Shown here: piece after piece, positions 37,381-47,375 of the stretch
How positions within the stretch are numbered: the first letter of the stretch is position 1
Layout: every line of letters begins with the position of its first letter
Origin: Peribacillus huizhouensis
GTDB taxonomy: Bacteria; Bacillota; Bacilli; Bacillales; DSM-1321
DNA length: 64,000 nt
Assembly: GCF_014138605.1 (NCBI RefSeq)
Contig: NZ_JACJHX010000008.1
Coordinates: 1 to 64,000 of the forward strand
Direction of reading: 5' to 3'
The notes under the pieces: generated by a model
The model's input: only the letters and a program-made list of their open reading frames with translations
Database searches by the model: none
What the model was told of the DNA's origin: nothing
Program-made: the position numbers and the translations under genes

Positions 37381-38970
37381 TTATAAGGTCACGTCAATTA
37401 TTACAAGCTCATTTGATCTACATAAAGCCTCTTTCAGTGTATTTTCAAATTCAGCTACATGATTCACACGTCTTCCTATGACTCCAAAGCTAGTTGCCAA
37501 CTGGACAAAATCCGGGTTTTGAAACATTATTCCATAGCTCTTTCCAAACATCTTATTCATCGTCTCCTGTTCCAATTTCAATATTGAATCATTTATAACA
37601 ATGATAATGAAAGAAAGTCCGAGGCGCTTAGCCGTCTCTATTTCAGAGAAGTTCATTAATGCTCCACCATCCCCAGTTATACAAATTACAGTTGCACCGG
37701 GACAAGCTAATTTAGCACCTATTGAACCTGGTATTGCGATTCCCATCGAGGCCAGTCCATTTGATATTATAAGTCTTTTCGGCTGTCTAGGCTGATAAGT
37801 GCGAGCAATAGACACTTTATGGGCGCCCACATCAGAAATCACAATGGTGTTCATTGAAGAGAGTTTTTCGATTATATGTAGGATATTCTCTATCGTTAAA
37901 GGTAATGAATTTAGATCTTTCTGTATCTCTTCAATTTGATAGGATTGCTTGATTTTTTCTTGAAGATTCCCGAAAGGAACCCATGATTTAGTTGGGATAT
38001 CAAGTTGATTAATTATCCTCAAGGTTTGCTTGATATTTCCAACCAGTTCTACTTGTACTGGATAATACTCATCCATTTCGGCAGGTATTGCATCCAGATG
38101 TATAATCGGCAGTTTCTTCTTATTCCATTCTTTAGGTAACTTTTCCACGAAATCAAATCCAATGACAATAAGTAGGTCGGCTTCCTTGATGACAGCTGAT
38201 ACTTCGTCTTTCTCATTAAACCCAAACGTGAAGAAATTAAGAGGGTGATGTTGAGGTAAAACGCCTTTTGCCATAAAGCTATGAATCACTGGTGCTTGAA
38301 GAGCTTCGATAAAGGGGTGGAGTTCAGCTACGGCTTCTTGTCTAACCACCCCGTTACCAATAATAACAAGCGGTTTCTTATATTGTTGCATAAGTGTTAG
38401 TGCATCATTAATCGACTCCATTACAGGGATGCTTTCTGGAACAGGAGTAATCGGTAAGGGGTTGCTTGAAATCATTTGACTTGCTAAGTTTTCCGGTAAT
38501 TCTATTGCTACTGGTCCTGGTTTCTCCATCCTTGCGACTCTAAAGGCTTTTCGGATTATTTCAGGAATTCTTTGGGAATCTTTTATTTGAATACTCCATT
38601 TTGTTGCAGGTTCAAATACTTTTGCCATATCCAAATACTGATGAGATTCTTTATGTTGTCTTTCAAAAGCAGCCTGTCCCGTTATGACCACTACTGGTGA
38701 ATGGTCTAGCTTCGCACTTGATATACCTGTCAACAAATTGGTAGCACCGGGTCCAAGCGTTGATAAACATACACCCACCTTATTTGATAATCTTCCATAT
38801 ACATCTGCCATGAAAGCGGCCCCTTGTTCATGACGAACATTCACAAACTGAATTTGATGAGAACGGGATAAGGAATCAACAAGATCAAGAATTTCTTTAC
38901 CAGGAATGCCGAAAACATATTCGACCCCTTCGTTTTCTAAACATTGAACAAGTACATCCGTTACTTTCAT
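37381..38970 (-). CDS. Acetolactate synthase-like ThDP enzyme
   Basis: 529 residues. ThDP-dependent enzyme of the acetolactate synthase/IlvB group. Catalytic Glu in VNVRHEQGAAFMADVYGRLS; pyrimidine-domain STLGPGATNLLTGISSAKLD; ThDP/Mg motif GDGGALMNFSEIETAKRLGL through VINDS. It is shorter than AlsS/IlvB (about 560-580) and lacks recognisable partners (no ilvH, no alsD nearby), so it may make acetolactate catabolically or act on another 2-keto acid. Single gene, ATG 38970 after AGGAGGA. Confidence 0.8.
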   Translation of the reverse strand: MKVTDVLVQCLENEGVEYVFGIPGKEILDLVDSLSRSHQIQFVNVRHEQGAAFMADVYGRLSNKVGVCLSTLGPGATNLLTGISSAKLDHSPVVVITGQAAFERQHKESHQYLDMAKVFEPATKWSIQIKDSQRIPEIIRKAFRVARMEKPGPVAIELPENLASQMISSNPLPITPVPESIPVMESINDALTLMQQYKKPLVIIGNGVVRQEAVAELHPFIEALQAPVIHSFMAKGVLPQHHPLNFFTFGFNEKDEVSAVIKEADLLIVIGFDFVEKLPKEWNKKKLPIIHLDAIPAEMDEYYPVQVELVGNIKQTLRIINQLDIPTKSWVPFGNLQEKIKQSYQIEEIQKDLNSLPLTIENILHIIEKLSSMNTIVISDVGAHKVSIARTYQPRQPKRLIISNGLASMGIAIPGSIGAKLACPGATVICITGDGGALMNFSEIETAKRLGLSFIIIVINDSILKLEQETMNKMFGKSYGIMFQNPDFVQLATSFGVIGRRVNHVAEFENTLKEALCRSNELVIIDVTL

Positions 38971-39244
38971 ATTGTCCTCCTAATGCACTCTTTACTTCAT
39001 ACATCCTTGCTTATAAAGTATCCAGGCTTTTCTTTTAGGATTACCCTATTCACTAGCAATCATTAAGAGAAGTAAATATTTTTCTCTACTCAATATAATT
39101 CTGTTTTTTAAAGAAAAATATTGTAGTCTTATTTTCAGTAACTTATGTATTTAAAAGGTGTAGCCCAAAAAAGAAAGGGTCAGACCCCGCAACAACTGAT
39201 TTAGAGTGCGAAGTCATACCCTTATGAGATACCCACCTTTTGAA

Positions 39245-40726
39245 CTAAGACAATACCGAACTTCCCATTAAATAACAGTCTACTTTACGTGCAACTTCTC
39301 GACCTTCATTAATCGCCCATACAATGAGGCTTTGCCCCCTTCTAGCATCACCTGCAGCAAAAATACCATCGATGTTTGTTTTGTAATCGCCATAGGCAGC
39401 ATTGATTTTTTGATTCGTTATTTCTACACCGAATTGAGTTAATAACGGTTCTTCCGTTCCTTCAAACCCAATTGCGATGAAGACTAATTGTGCGGGCCAT
39501 ATTTTTTCGGATCCCGGAATTTCTTTGTAGAAATAATTCCCATTATTATCTTTTGATTTTTTCATTTGAATTGTGTGAAGCTCTTTTACATTTCCCTTTT
39601 CATCTGCAACAATTTTCTTCGTCTGAATGGAATATTCACGTGGATCGACACCAAATTTCGCTTCGGCTTCTTCATACGCATATTCAAGAGTAAAGACGTT
39701 TGGATATGCTGGCCACATATTTTCAGGCGTACGAGATGTCGGTAACTTTGGGTGCTTGCCAAATTGCACGACACTACGACAATTTTGACGAAGAGCGGTA
39801 GCGACACAGTCAGCTCCTGTATCACCACCTCCTATGACAATTACATCCTTGCCTTTTGTGTCAATGAACTGGCCGTCCTCAAAATTAGAATCTAGAAAAC
39901 TTTTCGTAGTGGATGTTAAGTAATCCATTGCGAGGTGTATCCCTTTCGCCTCTCTGCCATGAAGCACTAGATCACGTTGTTTTTGAGCACCTGTACAAAG
40001 GATAATAGCATCAAATTCGTTTTGAAGTTCGCAAGCTGAGATGTCTTTGCCAACTTCCGTATTTGTGATGAAATTGATGCCTTCTAAAGTTAATAATTGG
40101 ATTCGACGCTCGACAATTTCTTTTTCAAGTTTCATGTTTGGAATGCCGTATATTAATAATCCACCTGCACGGTCTGAACGTTCATAGACGGTTACATGGT
40201 GACCCGCTTGATTAAGTTGATCGGCACTTGCTAAACCAGCAGGTCCAGAGCCGATAATAGCGATTTTCTTCCCTGTTCGTTTATCTGGAATGCGTGCTTT
40301 GATCCATCCATTTTCAAATCCCTTATCAATGATGGTTCGCTCGATATTTTTGATAGTGACCGCTGGATCAGAAATGGCTACTGTACAAGCCCCTTCACAA
40401 GGAGCCGGACAAACTCGACCTGTGAATTCGGGGAAGTTATTCGTTTTAAGCAAACGATCTAACGCTTCCTTCCACCTCTCTCGATAAACTAAATCATTCC
40501 ATTCTGGAATTAAATTGTGAATGGGACAACCTGTTGTCATCCCCTGTATTTCCATCCCCATATGGCAGAAAGGTGTGGCACAGTCCATGCACCGCGCTCC
40601 TTGCTGACTTAACATCGTATCAGAGAAAGGGGAAGAATATTCTTCCCAGCCGTTTAACCGCTTAAAAGCATCTCTATCATTTGGCTTTTGACGAGGATAT
40701 TCCATAAATCCTGTTGTTTTTCCCAT
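39245..40726 (-). CDS. gltD: Glutamate synthase small subunit
   Basis: 493 residues. FAD/NADPH-dependent electron-input subunit. N-terminal Fe-S region: ARCMDCATPFCHMG, TTGCPIHNLIPEWNDLVYRE, and TGRVCPAPCEGACTV. FAD site IAIIGSGPAGLASADQLNQA; NADPH site DVIVIGGGDTGADCVATALR; FAD end GIFAAGDARRGQSLIVWAI. Makes glutamate with GltB, 16 bp upstream. In B. subtilis nomenclature this is gltB. Confidence 0.95.
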   Translation of the reverse strand: MGKTTGFMEYPRQKPNDRDAFKRLNGWEEYSSPFSDTMLSQQGARCMDCATPFCHMGMEIQGMTTGCPIHNLIPEWNDLVYRERWKEALDRLLKTNNFPEFTGRVCPAPCEGACTVAISDPAVTIKNIERTIIDKGFENGWIKARIPDKRTGKKIAIIGSGPAGLASADQLNQAGHHVTVYERSDRAGGLLIYGIPNMKLEKEIVERRIQLLTLEGINFITNTEVGKDISACELQNEFDAIILCTGAQKQRDLVLHGREAKGIHLAMDYLTSTTKSFLDSNFEDGQFIDTKGKDVIVIGGGDTGADCVATALRQNCRSVVQFGKHPKLPTSRTPENMWPAYPNVFTLEYAYEEAEAKFGVDPREYSIQTKKIVADEKGNVKELHTIQMKKSKDNNGNYFYKEIPGSEKIWPAQLVFIAIGFEGTEEPLLTQFGVEITNQKINAAYGDYKTNIDGIFAAGDARRGQSLIVWAINEGREVARKVDCYLMGSSVLS

Positions 40727-40742
40727 GTACCCCTCTCCTTCC

Positions 40743-43700
40743 TTATTTCATAATTGTTTCAAATGTTTGAACAGGTTTTCTTTGCTCTCGTCTAGCGTTT
40801 GCTTGAAATGCAGCCATTACAGCTTGTTCTTCTGTCAAACCAGTTAGCTTTTGATCTTGAATACTTTCCAACATGCACTTATAGTCTTTTGGAATGACTT
40901 TAACGAATTTTTCGGCGACGTCATCCCAATTCTCAATAACATTACACGCTTTAATACTGCCCGTGTATATATAATGACTAAGAATCATTTCCCACAGTAT
41001 AGCAACATCGTGTCGATCATCGATTGCACCAAGTTCAATCATCTCTTGATTGCACAATGCCGTAAACTCATCACGATTATCCGGAAGAACATAAGCGACT
41101 CCTCCTGACATACCTGCCGCAAAGTTTTTCCCAACGTTCCCTAAAATAACAGCGCATCCACCAGTCATATATTCACATCCGTGCTCGCCAATCCCCTCCA
41201 CTACAACGTTTACACCACTATTTCGTACTGCAAAACGTTCACCAACGAGACCGTTGATATAGGCTTCGCCGCTAGTTGCACCAATTAAAGCAACATTGCC
41301 GGCAATTACATTTTCAGACGCTACAAGCTGTGCTTCATGGGGTGCTTTCACAATCAGTTTTCCACCGGATAGTCCTTTTCCGAGATAGTCATTCGCATCA
41401 CCAGTTAAATGAAGACTCATCCCATTTGGGACAAAGGCACCGAAACTTTGCCCAGCTGACCCTGTAAAACGAAGTGTAATTGTATCTTCATGTAAACCTT
41501 CTTTTCCATACCGCTTTGAAACTTCACTACCGACAATGGTTCCAACAACACGATTGACATTTGAAATCGGAAGCGTAATATCCACTGGTATCTGATCTTC
41601 TAAAGCTGGGAATACGTTTGGCAAAATTTCTAGAATATCTAGCGTTTCATTAATCTTATGGTTTTGAGGTGTTTTGAACGTACGAATTCCTTCAGGCTGA
41701 TATAACAATGTAGATAAGTCCAAATATTTTGCTTTCCAATGATTCTTTGCCCGCTCACTTATTTGAAGGACATCGGTACGACCAACCATTTCCTCAACTG
41801 TTTTAAATCCAAGTTCTGACATAAGTTCACGTACTTCTTGGGCAACAAAACGCATATAGTTCACAACATGATCGGGATTCCCGTTAAATTTTGCCCGAAG
41901 CTCAGGATTTTGCGTTGCAACCCCAACAGGACAAGTATCCAAATGACAAGCGCGCATCATTACACAACCTAGAACTACAAGTGGCGCTGTCGCAAAACCA
42001 AACTCTTCTGCGCCTAATATTGCAGCCATGACAACGTCTTTACCTGTCATGAGCTTTCCGTCCGTTTCTAAAATGACTCGTTGACGTAAGCCATTCAGTA
42101 TTAATGTTTGATGTGCTTCTGCAAGACCAAGTTCCCAAGGTAGCCCGGTATGCTTAATGCTAGTTTTAGGAGATGCACCTGTTCCGCCTTCGTAACCACT
42201 GATAACAATGACATCTGCAGCTCCCTTAGCTACTCCAGCTGCAATGGTCCCTATGCCTGCTTTTGATACTAGCTTCACACTGATTCTTGCATCACGATTG
42301 GCGTTTTTCAAATCATGAATCAATTGTGCCAAATCTTCAATTGAGTAAATATCATGATGCGGTGGAGGTGAAATGAGTCCAACACCTGGTGTAGAACCCC
42401 GCACTTCTGCAACCCACGGATACACTTTATTACCTGGAAGCTGTCCTCCTTCACCTGGTTTCGCTCCTTGAGCCATTTTAATTTGCAATTCATCTGCATT
42501 GACCAAATAATGGCTGTTTACACCAAAGCGACCTGAAGCAATTTGCTTTATGCCACTTCGACGGTTATCGCCATTTTCGGCTAAGATATAACGACTTGAA
42601 CTTTCCCCTCCTTCGCCACTGTTGCTTTTACCACCTAAACGATTCATCGCAACCGCTAATGTTTCGTGCGCTTCTTTACTTAAAGAACCAAAAGACATCG
42701 CACCGGTTTTAAATCGACGGACGATTGAATCAACAGATTCTACATCCTCAATTGGCACTGCCTTACGTGATGGATCAAATGAAAATAAGTTGCGTAAGAA
42801 GCCAATCCTTTCCTCATTTGCCATATGGGAATATTGTTTATACAATTCATAATCACCTTTGCGGGTAGCCCATTGCAAGGTATGAATCGTCTTTGGGTTA
42901 AACGCATGGTGTTCACCGTCTTTCCTCCATTGAAAATCGCTTCCTGAATCTAACGTATCATCACTCGATTCAATAAATGCCTTCTTATGACGAATCCTAG
43001 CTTCTTCCGCAATAATTTTTAAATCAATGCCCCCAATTTGTGAAGTTGTACCGCAAAAGTAACGATTGATAACACTTGAACCGATGCCTACCGCTTCGAA
43101 AATTTGTGCACCACGATAACTTTGTACCGTCGAAATACCCATTTTTGACATCACTTTAACGACGCCATCGGTAACACTTTTAACATACTTATTAACCGCT
43201 TCTTTATAGCTAACTAATAAACTGCCATCTAAGATTGCCTCTTTATAAGTAGCATAAGCGAGATAGGGGTTGATCGCATCCGCACCATACCCAATAAGTG
43301 CGGCAAAATGGTGAACCTCTCTTACATCTCCGGCTTCAACGATTATGCTTACTTTCGTGCGATTTCCTTGTTTAATAAGATGATGATGTAGGGCACTTAC
43401 TACTAATAAAGAAGGAATTGCAACATCATCTTTATTCATAAAACGATCGGATAATATTAACAGGCTTGCACCTTGATTTATTACTTGATCTGCTTCTAGG
43501 AATATACACTCGAGCCTTTTTTCTAAATTTTCCGAAAATAAAGTGTTTATATACGCACTCTTAAAGTCTTGAATCTCTTTTAATCGCTTCATTTGACTAT
43601 TCGTTATTATAGGTGATTCAAGCTGAATCCTACGAAAATTTGTTTCATCTGGATGAAGCAGATTCCCTTCGGCGCCTAACAGCGTCATCGTTGAAGTAAC

Positions 43701-45290
43701 AATTTGCTCGCGAATTGAGTCAATCGGTGGATTGGTGACTTGAGCAAAGGATTGCTTAAAATAGTTGAAAAGGGATTGTGGAAAATCCGATAATACGGCT
43801 AGTGGACTATCATTCCCCATTGAACCTAGCGGATCCTTTCCCTCAATGACCATTGGCAGCAAATATTTTATAACTTCCTCATACGTGTATCCAAACGCTT
43901 TTTGCCGTGAAAGCAAATCAGGGATTTCAACTTCTTCTCGTACCTCATTATCTAATTGAACAAGGTGTTCATCCAACCATTCTTGATACGGATAAGCCCC
44001 TGCCAGTTCCGATTTTACTTCTGCATCGGAAATTATCCGTCCTTGTTCTAGATCGATCAGTAGCATCTTCCCCGGGCTCAAACGTTCCTTATATAAAACA
44101 TTTTCTGGTTCCACGTTGATTACACCAACTTCGGATGAGAAAATAATATGATCATCTTTTGTCACATAATAACGAGCTGGACGTAGACCATTACGATCTA
44201 AAACAGCCCCAATTTGTCTCCCATCGGTAAAGGATATGGCTGTCGGACCATCCCAAGGTTCCATCAAACAGCTGTGGTATTCATAAAATGCTCGCTTTTC
44301 ATTCGACAAATGAGGGTTATTTGTCCAAGGTTCAGGAATGAGCATCATGGCTGCGTGAGCTGGTTTCCTGCCTGCAAGCACCAAGAACTCCAATGCATTG
44401 TCTAACATCGATGAATCACTGCCATTTATATCAATAATCGGTAACACTTTCGATAAATCGTCTCCAAATGCTTTAGAGACAAGCTTTTGTTCACGGGCTT
44501 TCATCCAGTTAATATTTCCTTGCAAAGTATTGATTTCTCCATTATGGATGAGATATCTGTTCGGATGCGCCCTTTCCCAACTTGGAAATGTATTCGTACT
44601 AAAACGAGAATGTACGAGAACGAAGGCAGAAACAAAAGACTCATTTTGTAAATCCAAGTAAAACGCATCCACTTGTTTGGGAGTCAGTAACCCTTTGTAA
44701 ACAATCGTCCTACTGGAGAGGCTAGCAAAATAAAAACGTGACTCACTCTCTTTCGCCCATAGTTCAGCTTGTTTTCTAATAATAAATAATTTACGTTCAA
44801 ATGCTAAGTCATCCTGGATATCAATATTCGCTCCGATAAAAACTTGGCGAATAATTGGGCATGTTTTCATAGCTTTTTTTCCGATTATTCCGACATCTAC
44901 TGGCACAGTTCTCCATCCTAGAATTATTTGTCCCTCTCGTTCAACTAAGTCGTTTATTTGCGCCTCAATCTTTATTTGCTCGGTTTGATCATTTGAAAAA
45001 AAGATCATTCCAACGCCATAGCGCCCTTTTTCAGGCAAATGAAAGTTTAGGCAAACTTGACGGAAGAATTCATCTGGAATTTGCACCATTAATCCTGCAC
45101 CATCTCCTGTAAGTGGATCACTTCCCTGGCCGCCACGATGATCTAATTGACATAGCATTTGAAGTCCCTTTTTCACAATATCATGTGTTGCGTTGCCTTT
45201 TATATGAGCGTATAAGCCAATTCCACATGCATCATGTTCAAATTCAGGACGGTAGAGACCTTGCGCTTTTGGTAGTTGATTAAAGGTCAT
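40743..45290 (-). CDS. gltB: Glutamate synthase large subunit
   Basis: About 1515 residues from ATG 45290 (MTFNQLPKAQGLYRPEFEHD), which matches the B. subtilis homologue's start; the frame is open 24 codons further upstream. Class II glutaminase with the processed N-terminal Cys in EHDACGIGLYAH; central and FMN domain (VISGYEGGTGASPKTSIKHT); Fe-S Cys cluster VMMRACHLDTCPVGVATQNP; C-terminal beta-helix with GEHGCEYMTGGCAVILG. Transfers glutamine amide nitrogen to 2-oxoglutarate. B. subtilis name gltA. Divergent from gltC. Confidence 0.97.
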   Translation of the reverse strand: MTFNQLPKAQGLYRPEFEHDACGIGLYAHIKGNATHDIVKKGLQMLCQLDHRGGQGSDPLTGDGAGLMVQIPDEFFRQVCLNFHLPEKGRYGVGMIFFSNDQTEQIKIEAQINDLVEREGQIILGWRTVPVDVGIIGKKAMKTCPIIRQVFIGANIDIQDDLAFERKLFIIRKQAELWAKESESRFYFASLSSRTIVYKGLLTPKQVDAFYLDLQNESFVSAFVLVHSRFSTNTFPSWERAHPNRYLIHNGEINTLQGNINWMKAREQKLVSKAFGDDLSKVLPIIDINGSDSSMLDNALEFLVLAGRKPAHAAMMLIPEPWTNNPHLSNEKRAFYEYHSCLMEPWDGPTAISFTDGRQIGAVLDRNGLRPARYYVTKDDHIIFSSEVGVINVEPENVLYKERLSPGKMLLIDLEQGRIISDAEVKSELAGAYPYQEWLDEHLVQLDNEVREEVEIPDLLSRQKAFGYTYEEVIKYLLPMVIEGKDPLGSMGNDSPLAVLSDFPQSLFNYFKQSFAQVTNPPIDSIREQIVTSTMTLLGAEGNLLHPDETNFRRIQLESPIITNSQMKRLKEIQDFKSAYINTLFSENLEKRLECIFLEADQVINQGASLLILSDRFMNKDDVAIPSLLVVSALHHHLIKQGNRTKVSIIVEAGDVREVHHFAALIGYGADAINPYLAYATYKEAILDGSLLVSYKEAVNKYVKSVTDGVVKVMSKMGISTVQSYRGAQIFEAVGIGSSVINRYFCGTTSQIGGIDLKIIAEEARIRHKKAFIESSDDTLDSGSDFQWRKDGEHHAFNPKTIHTLQWATRKGDYELYKQYSHMANEERIGFLRNLFSFDPSRKAVPIEDVESVDSIVRRFKTGAMSFGSLSKEAHETLAVAMNRLGGKSNSGEGGESSSRYILAENGDNRRSGIKQIASGRFGVNSHYLVNADELQIKMAQGAKPGEGGQLPGNKVYPWVAEVRGSTPGVGLISPPPHHDIYSIEDLAQLIHDLKNANRDARISVKLVSKAGIGTIAAGVAKGAADVIVISGYEGGTGASPKTSIKHTGLPWELGLAEAHQTLILNGLRQRVILETDGKLMTGKDVVMAAILGAEEFGFATAPLVVLGCVMMRACHLDTCPVGVATQNPELRAKFNGNPDHVVNYMRFVAQEVRELMSELGFKTVEEMVGRTDVLQISERAKNHWKAKYLDLSTLLYQPEGIRTFKTPQNHKINETLDILEILPNVFPALEDQIPVDITLPISNVNRVVGTIVGSEVSKRYGKEGLHEDTITLRFTGSAGQSFGAFVPNGMSLHLTGDANDYLGKGLSGGKLIVKAPHEAQLVASENVIAGNVALIGATSGEAYINGLVGERFAVRNSGVNVVVEGIGEHGCEYMTGGCAVILGNVGKNFAAGMSGGVAYVLPDNRDEFTALCNQEMIELGAIDDRHDVAILWEMILSHYIYTGSIKACNVIENWDDVAEKFVKVIPKDYKCMLESIQDQKLTGLTEEQAVMAAFQANARREQRKPVQTFETIMK

Positions 45291-45360
45291 GATTATCTTC
45301 CCCGTTTCTTTTTTACCAATATCTTTATTTTTTATTGTAATTTCCCCAATTAATATAAAC

Positions 45361-45389
45361 AATATATCATTTAGATGTAAACCATATTG
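45361..45389. promoter_or_regulatory. Candidate GltC box, copy 1
   Basis: AATATATCATTTAGATGTAA plus ACCATATTG. Nearly identical (3 changes in 29) to 45658-45686 in the same orientation. Lies 70 bp before gltB. Confidence 0.5.
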
Positions 45390-45657
45390 TTTTTATATAA
45401 TTAATTACAATGATTTGAACATTACATCCCGATATTCTGATTAATCTAACTCAATCACTTTTTATCAATTGAAATTAACCAAAATTTTAAGATTTATCCT
45501 GTATTAACGATCAGTAACCGCTACTCATTGCGGTTTGACTTTATTCAAAAAAAGTTACTTTTTCACATTTTCAAAAAAACAATAGATCCCAGCGGTTCAT
45601 CAATTTTTAAAGATTACCAAATTACGTGATATTGTATGTATTCAAATAGATTTAAAT

Positions 45658-45686
45658 AATATATCATTTAGATATAAACAATCTTG
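45658..45686. promoter_or_regulatory. Candidate GltC box, copy 2
   Basis: AATATATCATTTAGATATAA plus ACAATCTTG, 27 bp before gltC. The pair brackets the intergenic region in direct repeat. LysR-type binding is inferred. Between them, 45390-45657, no gene. Confidence 0.5.
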
Positions 45687-45713
45687 GATTAGAATATACG
45701 AGGAGGTAAATTC

Positions 45714-46616
45714 ATGGAACTGCGTCAGTTAATCTATTTTATAGAAGTCGCTGAACGGGAGCATGTAACAGCTGCTGCAGACCATCTTCATGTGGCACAA
45801 TCCGCAATAAGTTTACAAATTTCTAAACTTGAAGCTGAACTTGGTGTGAGTTTATTTGAACGAGTTGGAAGAAACGTTAAACTTACCCAAATAGGAAAAA
45901 TTTTCTTAATCCACGCGAAAACAGCCATCAAGGCTGTCGATTATGCAAAAGAGAAGGTTGACGAGTACTTAGATCCAGAAAACGGGACGATAAAAATTGG
46001 GTATCCAACAAGCTTGGCGAATCATACACTACCAACGGTTATTTCTGCTTTTAAAGCAAAATATCAGAACGTTTCCTATCACCTCCGACAAGGATCCTAT
46101 GCATCTTTAATCGACTCTGTTAAAAACGGAGATATCGGACTAGCATTGCTTGGTCCTGTTCCTACAAATGAACCGGAGATTAAAGCAGATATTTTATTTT
46201 CGGAAAGTTTTTCTGCATTAGTACCTGAGAACCACCCTTTGGCAGAGAAAAAGAGCTTATCCCTTAGCGATTTACGAAACGATGACTTCGTATTATTTCC
46301 AAAAGGATATGTTCTTCAAAAAATAGCAGTAGATGCTTGTTTACAAGCAGGTTTTGCACCAAACATCATTGCGGAGGGGGAAGATATGGATGCGATAAAA
46401 GGTCTCGTTTCAGCTGGTATAGGTCTGAGCATCTTACCAGATGGTACTCTTTATGACACTACACCTCGCTTCACAGTAAAAATACCGATTGATACACCAC
46501 AAGTACAAAGAACCGTAGGAATTATCTCTTCTAAAAATAGAAGCTTGGCACCAACTGAGCAAGTTTTTTATCAATTTGTTAAAGAATTCTTTTCATTGTT
46601 GGAGCATTATCGTTAA
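45714..46616 (+). CDS. gltC: LysR-family activator of glutamate synthase
   Basis: 300 residues. N-terminal winged helix (AAADHLHVAQSAISLQISKL) and the LysR substrate-binding domain, ending FYQFVKEFFSLLEHYR. Very close in sequence to B. subtilis GltC (for example YAKEKVDEYLDP, ALLGPVPTN, GEDMDAIKGLVSAGIGLSIL). GltC activates gltAB in response to 2-oxoglutarate/glutamate and represses itself. The divergent placement next to gltBD fits. AGGAGG precedes ATG 45714. Confidence 0.95.
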   Translation: MELRQLIYFIEVAEREHVTAAADHLHVAQSAISLQISKLEAELGVSLFERVGRNVKLTQIGKIFLIHAKTAIKAVDYAKEKVDEYLDPENGTIKIGYPTSLANHTLPTVISAFKAKYQNVSYHLRQGSYASLIDSVKNGDIGLALLGPVPTNEPEIKADILFSESFSALVPENHPLAEKKSLSLSDLRNDDFVLFPKGYVLQKIAVDACLQAGFAPNIIAEGEDMDAIKGLVSAGIGLSILPDGTLYDTTPRFTVKIPIDTPQVQRTVGIISSKNRSLAPTEQVFYQFVKEFFSLLEHYR

Positions 46617-46682
46617 GTTTGTTTATAAATCTATAAATGCGCAATCTCACAGCCAAAGATATCAACCTCTTTTAAAACGACA

Positions 46683-46709
46683 AAAGCAAAGGGATTCCCT
46701 CTGCTTTTT
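46683..46709 (+). terminator. Terminator after gltC
   Basis: AAAGCA-AAGGGA and TCCCT-TGCTTT arms followed by TTC. Confidence 0.7.
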
Positions 46710-46752
46710 CCGTCGTGGAAACGTATTATATATAATCTTTTAATCTACTCAT

Positions 46753-47170
46753 TTAATGATATTGAAGCCAAGGGACCCAACCTTTGTTGATCTCTTTTAC
46801 TATAAATAGCTCTCCTACAGAAGCACTTTGATCTGGTAGCAATCCCGGAAATCTAAACCTGACAAACCAAGAATGATTCGCTACGTCATCCCCGCAAAAA
46901 TTAATCGCCATTTTATAATAAGTTTGCTCAAACCCGGTCAAAACTGGCATAGGTTTCAATACTTCAACACTCCATTCTTTATATTCAGAACTTGTCCCAT
47001 AAACATCAGGAATAATAGCAACCAAAGAACGGATTAGTTCACTTTTTTCATTTTCGGTGGTTTTTATTAGACTTTTTACCTTTGGACATTCTGAATCAAG
47101 TATAGCTCCCCTTTACTGGAGATGAGAGTAACAGGATTACTAACAATGAAATTTGAAAAGTTTTTTTCAT
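46753..47170 (-). pseudogene. Secreted protein, frameshifted in signal-peptide region
   Basis: ATG 47170, after GAGGTGA, starts a typical signal peptide, MKKTFQISLLVILLLSSPVK. A GGGG run (plus-strand 47108-47111) breaks the frame; with GGG the protein continues GAILDSECPKVKSLIKTTEN and runs on through VAIIPDVYGTSSEYKEWSVE to GWVPWLQYH, about 138 residues in all. Uncharacterised exported protein. As written the exported form cannot be made. Confidence 0.6.
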
Positions 47171-47375
47171 TTTTCACCTCATGTTTAGTATGCACAAATC
47201 AAGCAGGTACACGTTCCAATTCCCATCCAATCGTTTCCTTTTATCAGAAAAATCTTTTCTCACCTAAAAAAGTAGTTAATAACCGAAAGAAGGATAGGTA
47301 AACTGATATTCTCATACGAATATTCCAAAGCATGTCTCATATCTTTATACAAAGACCTATTGGGAGTGAGTCAAC

